A stretch of 64,000 nucleotides of DNA, taken from contig VCJN01001268.1 of the NCBI GenBank assembly GCA_006384855.1, positions 1 to 64,000 on the forward strand, in the 5' to 3' direction. Below are positions 33,761-44,583 of this stretch, one piece after another. The stretch's first letter is position 1; the number at the start of each line of letters is the position of its first letter. This DNA is from Tetraselmis striata (taxonomy: Eukaryota; Chlorophyta; Chlorodendrophyceae; Chlorodendrales; Chlorodendraceae). Under the pieces are notes generated by a model that was given only the letters and a program-made list of their open reading frames with translations, was not told the origin of the DNA and did not search any database. Position numbers and translations under genes: made by a program.

Positions 33761-35291
33761 TTGGTGCGATTCACGATCTGTCTGGTGCACCATGATTCGA
33801 TCTTTTATTGATTCTTGATGCGGAGCCTTACACACCACAGCCATACCATACCATGATGACGTATGTGCGACTGCTGCTCTGCCGATGATACCGCATGAGG
33901 AATGCCGTGGCGGGTCATGATGTCTCACCTGCTTGCGCGCCCACACCCCAACCACCATCAAGTCGTGCGCGGTCACGCCGGAGCAACGCCTTCGTTGTGC
34001 GTATGCGCACGGGGGAGTGCCGTGCGGCGACCACGGCGGAAGGCGGACAGCCAATTTGTGGAACGAGAGGGCGCTATCGGGACGGTAGTATGTACCCGCG
34101 GGAGTAACGGGCGCAATAGCACTACTCTTGAGTCCCGAGCGGTTATGATGACCTGCAGGTCTGATGCTTATGATGGAGTGATAGAGTGGTTACATGAGCT
34201 AGCTGCAAAAAGCGATCAAGAAACCACCCGAATAGGCAATAGGAAACATCCACAACAGCAGTTGCGAGGTGGAAGCGAGGATGGAGTGATAGAGCACCGG
34301 TACCCTGTAATCCTTACTGGTACTGGTGGCGGGAATTAGAAAAGGGCACATTGATAGTAATAAAATCCACCTTGTGGTACGGCTAAATGCAGCAATAAAA
34401 GATCACTAACACAGCAAGCCGCGTAAAAAGGGCCCGGTACCAGCAGGGGTCACCGGTACCGGCAGTGATGACTGTTTGACGCAAGCCAACTCGCCCAGTC
34501 GTGGCTGTACCAGCAGGGGCCACCTGGTTACCCCTGGTACTAGTAGGCCTTTTGTAATTCACACCAGTAGCGACGGGTACCAGTGCCGGTACCTGGTACC
34601 TGTAGGCCTGATTCGGGATATATCAAACCGGCAGTATTGCGCGCGATGAATATTCGCTAAAACCTTAACACTCGCTGGTTTATTATTCTAATGAACTCGT
34701 CATTGCTTAGCACTGCCAGGGTCTTGCCAAGCAAAGACGGAATGACCGCCGCCATTGCAGCGCATCAGCATACTGTAGCCGGATACCCAGCTCACCAGCT
34801 GTAGGTTTGAGAACCCTCGGACGATCCGATGGCGGCGTCAGCCGCGGTGCGGTTCTCATGCGATTCGTCGGGGTTCTCTACCGTATCCCTATACCATTAT
34901 GAATTCCCATTATGAATTCGCGGCCGCGGGTGCGGCACGTGATGGTGCTCCTGCGCCTGCGTCGCGTCGCTCGTCGGCATGTGTTGCTAAGACCCGGGTC
35001 ATTGGCTGCAAGCGTCCTCGCCGCAGCTGATAGCCTACCCCTTGGCGGGGCGGGGTTCCTTAAATAAGTTCCTGGCAGCTAAGTGACTTTGTGGTTCCCT
35101 TGGCTCTTTCTTGGTTCTTGGCTCCCTGTCCTCCTGCTCGACCTTGGTTTCGGGCTTATGTCTCTCTTCTGCTGGCAACCTTTCATAGTTGCTGTTAGTT
35201 CTGTTGTAGTGCGCTTCTGTGAAAGCCCTGATGTAATTAACCATTATATTATGAACTAAGCGGCGCTTCGCGCCGGGGATTTGTGGAGGTG
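33761..35291. other. No gene recognised; degenerate repeat fragments
   Basis: The region has many ggtacc/accggtac words and fragments related to the TIR repeat family, such as acacagcaagccgcgtaaaa near 34410 and ttttgtaattcacaccagtag near 34550. No ORF shows motifs. Confidence 0.45.
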
Positions 35292-35432
35292 CCCCTACCT
35301 CTTGGGTTGAGCCTGGTGCGGGATGCGGGCCGCTTTTAGCCGGCTTGTACAGTAGTGTTGATCTTGTAATACTGTTGTTTCCGGGTAATAATGCTTTTTG
35401 CTTTTAGCGTGAGATTTGTCAGTAATTTATTT
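35292..35432 (-). repeat. TIR repeat family, copy 2, left part (split by the Mutator-like element)
   Basis: It begins cccctacctcttgggttgag and follows the inverse of copy 1 until atttattt (35425-35432), where the Mutator-like element starts. The rest of this copy continues at 40764. Confidence 0.8.
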
Positions 35433-35658
35433 GGAATTGTCTATCCCGATCCTGGGGATCTTCATCCCAGGATGTGCATCCCCCCTGTACGGCACGTACG
35501 CGTACGAGTACGCGCGGCTACCGCCGGCGCGTCGTGCCCGCGCCCGGCCGAGTACCATACACAGTACCAGTGACTGAGTTGCGCTTTGACCAATCCCATA
35601 TCCCCCGCCCCCCCCCGCCCCCCCGAAACCACCACCACCACGCTCTTCCTCACTCACC

Positions 35659-38600
35659 ATGGAGGCACTGCCGATGACGCAACCATACGACCCCGGGCAA
35701 CATGAGGAGGATAAATTTTGGGACGACGAGGACGTGGACGGGGTCCCGCCGTTTGAAGACCAGCAGCGCTGCTGTGTCCGGCCCTGCGGGGTGAGGCGTC
35801 TGATCGAGGTGGGCACCTCTCAGCACCGTTGTCGTTCTTGCGGCGGCCACTTCCACGCTATGTGCGCCGCGACTGTCAACGGCAGCGAGGACGTCAATGA
35901 CTGTGGTTGCAACAAGAATCTCGTCATTGACCAGCAAACAAGGGAGGCGGCGCACGACGCACTCGTCGACGGGACGGACCCTCGCACAACGCCGGTCATC
36001 TGTGCACCCGTTGACGACTCGGCTCCCCAGCGTCGAGACGAGTGCCCCCCAAGGACCGATCAATATCCCCAAACTGAAACGAATGACATTGCGAACGAGT
36101 GGTATGGGCCTAGTTGCCCCGATGCGCCAGACCTTTCCCGCGCCACCACGCTCGAAATCTGCAGAGGAGAGTGCCAAGAGTGGGCCAAAGCCTGCGGGTT
36201 CAACCTCGTTCAAAAAAGTGCCGACCTCAAGCAAGGGAAGGCCACCTTCGTGTGCAGGCGGAAAGGGAGGAAGGCATCCGGAAAAGCGGGAGACGACTCT
36301 CTCAACCCATCCCAGCGACGCGCTAAGGGCAACCAGTATGCTCTTCCCGGGGAAGATATGTGCCCATTCAGGTGGGAAAGCCCCCCCCCCCCCCCCTCCC
36401 CCTTCCCTCCTCCCCTATTTGTGCGTGTCCAGTCAGGCTTCAAATCATACCAAATGCTTAGCAAATAGTGTTTTTTACAACATGCGACTTATATGTTTGT
36501 GCTGTCCAGATTGAACGTCCGGCGGCAGGTTGATGGCTTGTGGAAGCTGGCTACAACAAACATGAAGCACAACCACCGACCACTTTCAGAGTTGGTCCAG
36601 TCCTACCAAAACCGGGTGGCCAACCTTACCGTAGACATGCAGGAATTCATCACTTCTCTAGCTAACGCAGGAATTGCCCCGGAGGACGTCCTTACATGCT
36701 TCAGGAAAAAGTTTCCCAACGCCCCGCTTATCACTGTGAAAGACGTTGTCAACATAAGAACTCCAACAGGCGGGGGGAGTATGGATGCTAGTCTGCTGCT
36801 GCAGGAGCTCCTGCGTTTGCAGCAAGAGGATGGCAGATGGTTTGTGAGGTAATCGCGCCAACAAATGATCACACAAATACGATGATGCAGTTGGATCGCA
36901 AACTGATCCAACATGCTCATTCATGCAGGTTCAAAGTCGACCCCGTGACGAATCGACTCACCCATCTCTTCTGGATGAGCCCGAGGCAACGAGACATGGC
37001 CTATGACCTTTATCAAGTTATCATCCATGACAACACCTACAAGACCAACCGCTTCAAGCTACCATGCGGGTTGTTCTCAGCTCCTAACCGGTGTGCACCC
37101 TTCCTCCAGCCACGTTTCATGTTGGCGCTGCCCGATGTCATGTGTCACCTTTACCCCCCCCCACTCTCCAACCCCAATGCGCGGTGGTATATGGCGCTAC
37201 CCTTGTGTCGCGCCAGCCCTCCCGCCGCCCACACCCAGCAGCTCTGCCGTCGCCGCTCAGCTCCATCCATCCCCGCTTTTCGCGCTGCGCCGCAATTTGG
37301 CAAGTTACACCCCCTTTTGTGATCTTGTGTGTGTGCAGGCATGGTCAAACAGTGTTGCTTGCTATTGCTCTTTCCTCAAAGGAGGCCACAACAGACTATG
37401 AGTGGCAGCTACAGTGTTACCTTGAAGCAGTTGGAATTCCTCCACAGCTACTCCTAACAGATGCGGATCCAGGAGTCTGTGCGGCCGTGGCATCTATCTT
37501 CCCGCTGGCTTTGCACTTGTGGTGCTTATGGCATCTCCACCAGGTTTTCCACCGGCGCTGTGTCAACACAACGTGGCGAGGGTCTGAACCGCCACTTCAA
37601 GGCACATTTGTCCGGCCAGAGTCCACTCTCCAAGTTGTTTGATCAAGTGCTACTGAAGGAGGCGCGAGAAGAAGCGAAGTTAGTTGTTGCTTCAGCCAAG
37701 GATGAGGTATACCCCGCACATATGCTGTATACCAGAAGTGCTTGATTGACACAATACTCGTGTAGCCTATTTTGTTTTCATTTGATGAACAATGGCGGTG
37801 TGCAGGTGCATGCAACGAGCGCGAGAACATACGCGGCTAGTTGCTACCCAGCAATCACGGAGGAGATGAAGGAGGCACTCACAGGCTACGGGATGGCGAT
37901 GATGCAGAAACAAATGATGGCGGGTGCAAACTACAGGGCTACAGAGGTGCCCCTCACCTTGGTGGATGATCCGTCTACTACTACTACGGCCGACCTCCGG
38001 CCATTTCCGTCCATTGACCCAGACCTCGCTGACCACCCTCGGTTCCAGACCGCAGCAGACCTTCGAGGAGCTGTGCCTGCGCAGCACCATGCTGACCTGA
38101 GATGCTTCAAGGTTGGCATCTTGCACACTGTGACGGACAAGCCCACCAACCCCCACTTCGTTATGCTACACGACAAGCTTCAGGGCCGGGATGCTTACCA
38201 GGCGCACACTTGCACTTGCGGGTCCGGCGTGCGCTGTGGAGTACCTTGCCGGCACTACTGGGCAGTGCTGTGCTGCAGCACAGCGGCCACCTTCCACAGG
38301 GGCTTGGTGAACGACCTCTGGTTCAAGCAAGCACAACCACTCAGTCCCTCGTCGGTACGGCTGCACACCTTCGACAACCCTGCTAGCCCCCAAGTGCATT
38401 TCACCTGCCAGCGTCTACTCTACCCCAGTCCTACCGATTGTCCACAGACGGCCTCCGGCACTGACGAGGAGAGCAACACGCAGCTCGCTAAGGATCTCAC
38501 ACTCAAGCGGCTATGGGGTACCTTGCTAGGCGAGGCTAAGAAGGCAATCGAGCGAGCTATCGACACCAACGCACACGAGGGGTTGTACTCAGCCCTGAAG

Positions 38601-39083
38601 GGCTTCGCGTCTGCACCGACTGAGATGGGCGGCGGTTCGATGCACGCGTCAGGCCACGTGCTGAGTCGCGCTTCCGCTTCTGTTGTGTTGAACCCTGACG
38701 TTGTGCGTGGGAAGGGGCGCCCTCAGGGTGCTAACCGACTCGGTGTCCGTAACCGACCTGCAGCCCAGCGTCAGCCCCTGCAACAAGTCGACCACACCAC
38801 CAGCCGCGAAAGAACCTCCCACAGCACGCCGACCCCGGTTGGTAGCTCCGAGAGAGCGGGCGCACCTGTGTCTGGCGGAATGGCGGCAAGCTCTCGCCCT
38901 GGACTACTGGAAGTCCCGCAGCCGGGGACGCGTCCGCGCGAGGCGGCGGAAAGGGAGCCTGGAGATGGTGGGGCTGGTTTTCAGACTCTCAAGAGAGCCC
39001 GGAAATGTGGCGTATGCCAGGAGATGGGCCACAATGCGCGTACGTGCCCGCAGGGAGCCGCTTCCACAATAATGCGCCAGTAG
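35659..39083 (+). pseudogene. MULE transposase with FAR1-like, SWIM and CCHC zinc domains, internally deleted
   Basis: Exons fit at 35659-36371, 36510-36848, 36929-37090, 37339-37706 and 37806-39083. The first exon has a Cys/His cluster (CRSCGGHFHAMC) and the start of a WRKY/GCM-type finger, completed across the splice as CPFRLNVRRQ...HNH, as in FAR1-related transposases. Exons 3-4 hold the MULE core: IIHDNTYKTN (first Asp), LLLTDADPGV (second Asp) and CLWHLHQ. The last exon has a SWIM finger (CTCGSGVRCGVPCRHYW) and a CCHC knuckle (CGVCQEMGHNARTC). At about 37543 CLWHLHQ is followed in another frame by STQRGEGLN, which holds the catalytic Glu; about 100 residues normally lie between. This looks like a deletion plus frameshift, so the protein is probably inactive. 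Confidence 0.85.
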
Positions 39084-39462
39084 TCGACAACGCCGCCGCG
39101 GCGATGCTGCTGCTGAGCAGCAGCGATGTTGCGACTACGACGAGTAGTGGCTACAGGTTCAGCCTAGTGCCTCGGGGACTTTTGTATGTGAGGATAAATC
39201 CAACATGGTTTTGTTGTATCGTCATTCCAGGACCGGTACGGTAATTAGGGAAATTTCTGTTAAAGGTAGGTACGCGACTGTACCGGTACCGATAAGAGCG
39301 CGCTGCGGGCGGGACCTACAGAGCGCACCCGCCCACCACATCAGCCAGCTCAACTGGCAGGATATAAGCTCATACACCATCCCGCGGCCAGAGGCCCGGG
39401 TCAACTACGGGGAGGGGGGTCTACGGGCGGTAGCCGGGGCGGCGGACTTGGGGTGTGCCGCC

Positions 39463-40171
39463 CTAGCCGGCGCGGGCGTGCTTCAGGCGGCGGATGGCGG
39501 TCTCGTCGCAGTGGAGATGGTGCTCCCAGCAGTCCCGGCTGTGCAACGAGCTGGGCATGCACAAGGTGATGTTGCACTGCACGCAGTAGCACGAGCTCCA
39601 TTGCTCCTCGCCCTCGTCACGGTAGCAACGGCAGCACCTTGACTGCTTGCTGCGTCCGTTCGCGTATCGCCCGTGGTTGCCAGGGGCGTGCTGGCCGTCG
39701 GTGAAGCCAGGTAGCGCTTGGGCGCGATGGCGAGGCGGTGGCCGGCGGGACGGGATGGCGCCAGGTCTCCCTCCAGCCCTGGCTGGCTGCCTTGCGACTC
39801 GGCAGACATGTCAAGGTGGCAGGCAGGGGCTCGGTGGCTGGGATAGAGGCTGGGGAAGAGTTCGCAAGGATGGACGGGATCTCTGTGTGGGTGCGGGTGT
39901 CGGGAACGACATTGCCTGTAACGCGACTGCCACCCAGCGCACTCGCACTCGCATCAGCAGCAGCGGCAGGGCGGGGCGGCACGAAAGGGCCGACGGCAGT
40001 CACTTGACCTCGTGGCGCAGAGGCAGCCGAAGGAGGGGTGCGACCATCAGTAGCTTGCTCGCGGCGGAGTGTCTGGTCGGGCTCTTGGACATCGGCCGGG
40101 GCATGGTCCCAGCGGACCCTCCATTTGCCATCACCGACGGACTCGGTAACGTTGCCGAACGGCTGAGCATG
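39463..40171 (-). pseudogene. piggyBac-like N- and C-terminal fragments inside the MULE
   Basis: On the minus strand an ORF ending at TAG 39463 encodes RSKQSRCCRCYRDEGE, then CYCVQCNITLCMPSS and HSRDCWEHHLHC, matching the Cys-rich zinc domain at the C-terminus of piggyBac transposases. Upstream, in another frame near 40171-39990, FGNVTESVGDGKWRVRWD resembles the N-terminal segment of algal piggyBac-like proteins. The DDD catalytic core between them is missing. No TTAA-bounded terminal repeats were found, so this may be host DNA captured by the MULE or an internally deleted piggyBac. Confidence 0.55.
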
Positions 40172-40763
40172 CTAGCACCGACGCTGGTCGCCACTCAGGG
40201 GTTAAAATGTGGCCTCGGCAGGCTGATACACGAGCGCCTTTGGTGATGGAGGTCCTCATAGCGTCGTGTGGGTGGCTGAACAGGTGGGTGAGCGAGTTTG
40301 AATATTTTTAAAAGTTTGGAAACGGCAAAACGGTGTTGACCACTTTTTGGCGGCCGGTATGCTTTATGTATCCCGGGGGATATTAAGACAGGCCCTTTAG
40401 CCCCCCCGTGGGCCAGTTGAAATGCTCTAACTATGTTTGGCATGATCCCATTTGGGCCTCTCAAGTTAGTGTGATATGTACAACAAATGTTGGATATATC
40501 TGACAAATATCCCCGAGGCACTAGAGGTACCGGGCGGTCGCCCGTGTACTCGTAGGCGCGCACTTTGCTGCAACAGGTACAGGTACTAGCGACTAATGAG
40601 TCAGCAGTTATTGTTACAGTTGTGTTACAGGCGCACTCGCGATTATGCAATTGTCAAAATTTTAGAATGTGCACGGGTACGTGTACGAGCATCATGTAAA
40701 AATGCAAATGTTTCCAAAATAGGCAAGAGGATGAAGATCCCCAGGATCGGGGTAGAATGTTCC

Positions 40764-41525
40764 ATTTATTTTGTAAAACAGATTAAATCTGCAAGCCGCG
40801 TAAAAGCGGGCCGCTGACCACTGGTGTGCATTACAAAAAGGCCGGTACACAACCCACCGCTAAAGGAAAAAAAAAGGCAGCACTGTAAGATCAGCAATAC
40901 AGTACAAGCCGCCTACAGGCGGCCCGCATCCCGCACGAGGCCGCGCAGGTCGGGCCGGTCGTCAGGTCTACGGGGCGGGCACGGCGCGAATCGCCACGCC
41001 CGCCGCCTGTACCGGCACCGGACGCCGGACGCCGCCGTTCGACCGTCGACGGACGCCGGGCCCCGGGTCGGCGGACTGCCCCCGCACCGCGGCGACCCCT
41101 TTTTACAGCATCATGTCAATACAGCACATATCCTCGGACCACCGTGTATATGGTCGCTGTATTAATATAGAGGGCGAGTCTCGCTTGCTGATTCAGCAGT
41201 AAAAACGCGCTGCGGTACCGCGTTATTTTGGCGTTTCAGACGAATACTTGACGTGCCTGGGCTAGAATACACGCGCATCCATTCAGAATCTTGCCGTCTT
41301 CGGAGGTGTGCCTAGAAATCAAACGAGAACAGATCGAACGTATAAGGGTTCATACGCGAAGACGCAGCACTGGAGGACGGAGGACGGACGGAGGACGGAC
41401 GGAGGACGGACGCCTAAAAATCCGTGATAAAACCGTATTGCTACCGGTATCGATTCTCGTGTATTCCAGGCGATTTCGGACGCGGCTCTCCTTTTCCTCC
41501 GCTCAACCCAACCAAGAGGTAGGGG
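40764..41525 (-). repeat. TIR repeat family, copy 2, right part
   Basis: The sequence resumes the inverse of copy 1 directly after the MULE and ends ctcaaccca...agaggtagggg at 41525, with a 4-bp insertion in the terminal repeat. It is tandem to copy 3 with a spacing of about 958 bp. Confidence 0.8.
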
Positions 41526-41567
41526 AAATAACTAAGCGGCGCTTCGCGCCGGGGATTTGTGGAGGTG

Positions 41568-42499
41568 CCCCTACCTCTTGGGTTGAGCGTGGTGCGGCCG
41601 TGCGGGATGCGGGCCGCTTTTAGCCGGCTTGCCGTGTTGATCTTGTAATACTGTTGTTTCCGGGTAATTAATAATGCTTTTAGCGTTAGATTTGTCAGTA
41701 ATTTATTTTTCAAAAGAGACGTATTATTTTGTAAAACAGATTAAATCTGCAAGCCGCGTAAAAGCGGGCCGCTGACCACTGGTGTGCATTACAAAAAGGC
41801 CGGTACCCAACCCACAGCTAAAAGTTGTATTACCCCAAAAAAAAAAAAACAGCACTGCAAGATCAGCAATACAGTACAAGCCGCCTACAGGCGGCCCGCA
41901 TCCCGCACGAGGCCGCGCAGGTCGGGCCGGTCGTCAGGTCTACGGGGCGGGCACGGCGCGAATCGCCACGCCCGCCGCCTGTACCGGCACCGGACGCCGG
42001 ACGCCGCCGTTCGACCGTCGCCCGTCCGTCGACGGACGCCGGGCCCCGGGTCGGCGGACTGCCCCCGCACCGCGGCGACCCCTTTTTACAGAATCATGTT
42101 ACAGCATATCCTCGGACCACCGTGTATATAGTCGCTGTATAAATATAGAGGGCGAGTCTCGCTTGCTGATTCAGCAGTAAAAACGCGCTGCGGTACCGCG
42201 TTATTTTGGCGTTTCAGACGAATACATGACGTGCCTGGGCTAGAATACACGCGCATCCATTCAGAATCTTGCCGTCTTCGGAGGTGTGCCTAGAAATCAA
42301 ACGAGCACAGATCGAACATATAAGGGTTCATACGCGAAGACGCAGCACTGGAGGACGGAGGACGGACGGAGGACGGACGGAGGACGGACGCCTAAAAATC
42401 CGTGATAAAACCGTATTGCTACCGGTATGGATTCTCGCGTATTCCAGGCGATTTCGGACGCGGCTCTCCTTTTCCTCCGCTCAACCCAAGAGGTAGGGG
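41568..42499 (-). repeat. TIR repeat family, copy 3
   Basis: It is bounded by cccctacctcttgggttgag (41568) and its inverse (42480-42499), 932 bp in all, and is closely similar to copy 2. It contains five repeats of the ggacggagga type near 42350-42390 and the same GC-rich core as copy 1. Confidence 0.85.
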
Positions 42500-43307
42500 A
42501 ATTCCCTGAACATCAATAATACCTGGGTAAGTCTATCGTACCGCCCGTACCGGTATTAACTTTAATTACATCAGGGCTTTCACAAAAGCGCACTACAACA
42601 GAACTAACAGCGACTATGAAAGGTTGCCAGCAGAAGAGAGACATAAGCCCGAAGCCAAGGTCGAGCAGGAGGACAGGGAGCCGTACCCGTACCGGTATCG
42701 AGTCAGCTGATGCGCCGGCGCTGTCGCCTACTACGACATCGGGGGCATGTACGAGTACTGTTCAAAGTACTATTAGACTAAAAGTTTTTGTTCCCGGAAA
42801 AGGAAGACCCCCCCCCCCCCCCCCCCCCCCCCTTTTTCCGAGCAAAATCGCCACCAATAAAGACAACGGATGAAATCTTCCAGGCCTTATATATAGGCAT
42901 ATCCAGCGACAAATCCAATATCGAAATGGCCTAAATAAGGTAATATATAAACCCTAGCTAGCCTGGGTAGTACAGGCCAGGGTGGTACAGGCGGTGCCTG
43001 TAGGCGACGCGACGCCGACCCCGACGACGAGACGAGACGACATAATATACTACAGGCATGTGCGTCGTGACGTCATGCCACGTCACGCTTGACGACAGCC
43101 CCCCCCCCCCCCCCCCCCCCGCCAATCAGCCCAACAACTTCGCCAACAACAACTCCCGCCGTCCAAGCCGAAGTCCCCGCACTGCCGTTCCACACCACCC
43201 GTACAAACTGCGAGCCTATCTCGTATATATATTGCGCGAATAATCTGTTCTGCCGTGCGGCGGTTGGCTTCCACACCCTTCTGTCAAACCGCGCGGCGCA
43301 CGAAGCG
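42500..43307. other. FKBP gene upstream region with two poly-C tracts
   Basis: C runs lie at about 42810-42832 and 43099-43120. No coding exon is convincing, although the stretch after the second run could be a 5' UTR exon. Confidence 0.4.
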
Positions 43308-44583
43308 ATGCCTATCGCTGCAGCGGCTGCTGCGATGGGCGGCTCGTTGATGATGCGCGGCCCGTCGCCGCTCTCGCCAGTGGCGCGCCGCACGACAGCC
43401 CAGCGGAGCTCTGCCCCCCGCACCGCGGCGTCCTCCCACCTCCGGGTGCGATACAAAGAGCTCGAATTCACAGCAATACATCACCTGTAGGGTCGCGAGC
43501 TGATCCGCCGCACTGCTTGCTACTGCAGGTCGACTCAGCTGAACAGGTGATTGCAGTTGCGCCAGGCGTCGTGCCGGGTAAGCGCGGGCTTCTGGCCCTA
43601 GCTGCTCTCGCAGCGATCAGCCCAAAGCCTGCAAACGCAGGCCCAGCCTGCGAAGACTTCACGACCGGGGAGGGCGGCATCCAGTTTTGTGACTACACCG
43701 TTGGCAGTGGCAACTCCCCGGTGAAGGGCGCGCTGATCAGGTGCGCTCCCCGGGCCGGCCTGACCAATCGTCGAGTCAGTATCCCATCATGGAATTCGAA
43801 CAATATCTTGAGACCCCTGCCCGCTGTCACTCATTTGGCATTGTATCTTGGGCTGCTCGGCTTCGCGAGAGCTGATCAGCTGTTAGTGCAGTACTTATCG
43901 ACCAACACTGGGCGGTGGTCGCCATCTGTACCACAGGTGCCACTACACTGGCCGCCTCGCCTCAAACAACTCGGTCTTTGACTCCAGCTACAATCGCGGC
44001 CTGCCGCTGCAGTTCAAGGTAGATCCCCTGCTGTCAACATGTCTTGCGTGTAAAACTATGTCACATGTAATGAGCTATATCTGCTGTGATGGGCATGCAC
44101 TTGCCTCGACAGGTTGGAGTCCGTGAAGTTATTGCTGGCTGGGACATGGGCATCCTGGGCGGAGAGGTACAGTCCTAAAGAATACAATGCTCCTTCCTCC
44201 AAGGGCATTCCATGCACCAGCTGGTACCGGTAGTGAATCACACCAGCTCCCGTGTGCGCGCGCTGATTATGCCTTTGGGGTGTGCAGGGCATCCCGCCCA
44301 TGAAGGAGGGTGGCAAGCGTCGTCTCGTCATCCCATCAAGTATCCTCTCCGGCTCTCCCTGCCCCTTCATACCACTTGTTCCGGGCTCCTGCGTGCTGGT
44401 TGTTGCTAACACAGTGAGCACTGCCTACTGGTGGTCCATCCATCTTACCACAGTGCCCGTGTGGTGTGGGCTGCTGTGCCGCCAGACCTTGCTTATGGCG
44501 AGCGCAGCGTGGGCGGCGGCCTCATCCCCGCCAATTCTGACCTCATCTTCGATGTGGAGCTGCTACCACCGCGCCGCCGGTAG
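43308..44583 (+). CDS. FKBP-type peptidyl-prolyl isomerase, thylakoid-lumen (FKBP13-like), six exons
   Basis: Exons 43308-43445, 43529-43740, 43937-44018, 44113-44166, 44288-44339 and 44486-44583 give 211 residues with consistent GT-AG phases. Residues 1-60 are Ser/Arg/Ala-rich like a transit peptide. GKRGLLALAALAAISPKPANA at about 70-90 looks like a second, thylakoid-transfer signal with an ANA cleavage site. The FKBP fold is clear: FDSSYNRGLPLQFK, VIAGWDMGILGGE, GIPPMKEGGKRRLVIP, LAYGERSVGGGLIPANSDL and IFDVELL. Such proteins catalyse prolyl cis-trans isomerisation in the lumen. The N-terminal Cys pair of FKBP13 (ACED...FCD) is present; the C-terminal pair is absent. FKBP16-type paralogues are an alternative. 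Confidence 0.9.

Larger units (their letters stand above)
35433..40763 (+). mobile_element. Mutator-like element (MULE) with TIRs and 8-bp target duplication
   Basis: The ends 35433-35467 and 40729-40763 form a 35-bp TIR with about four or five mismatches, the best-conserved part being cgatcctggggatcttcatcc-like. Direct copies of atttattt flank the element (35425-35432 and 40764-40771). The element is 5331 bp and contains a multi-exon transposase gene (+) and piggyBac-like coding fragments (-). It is inserted in a copy of the 31629-type TIR repeat, so it is the younger of the two. Confidence 0.88.
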
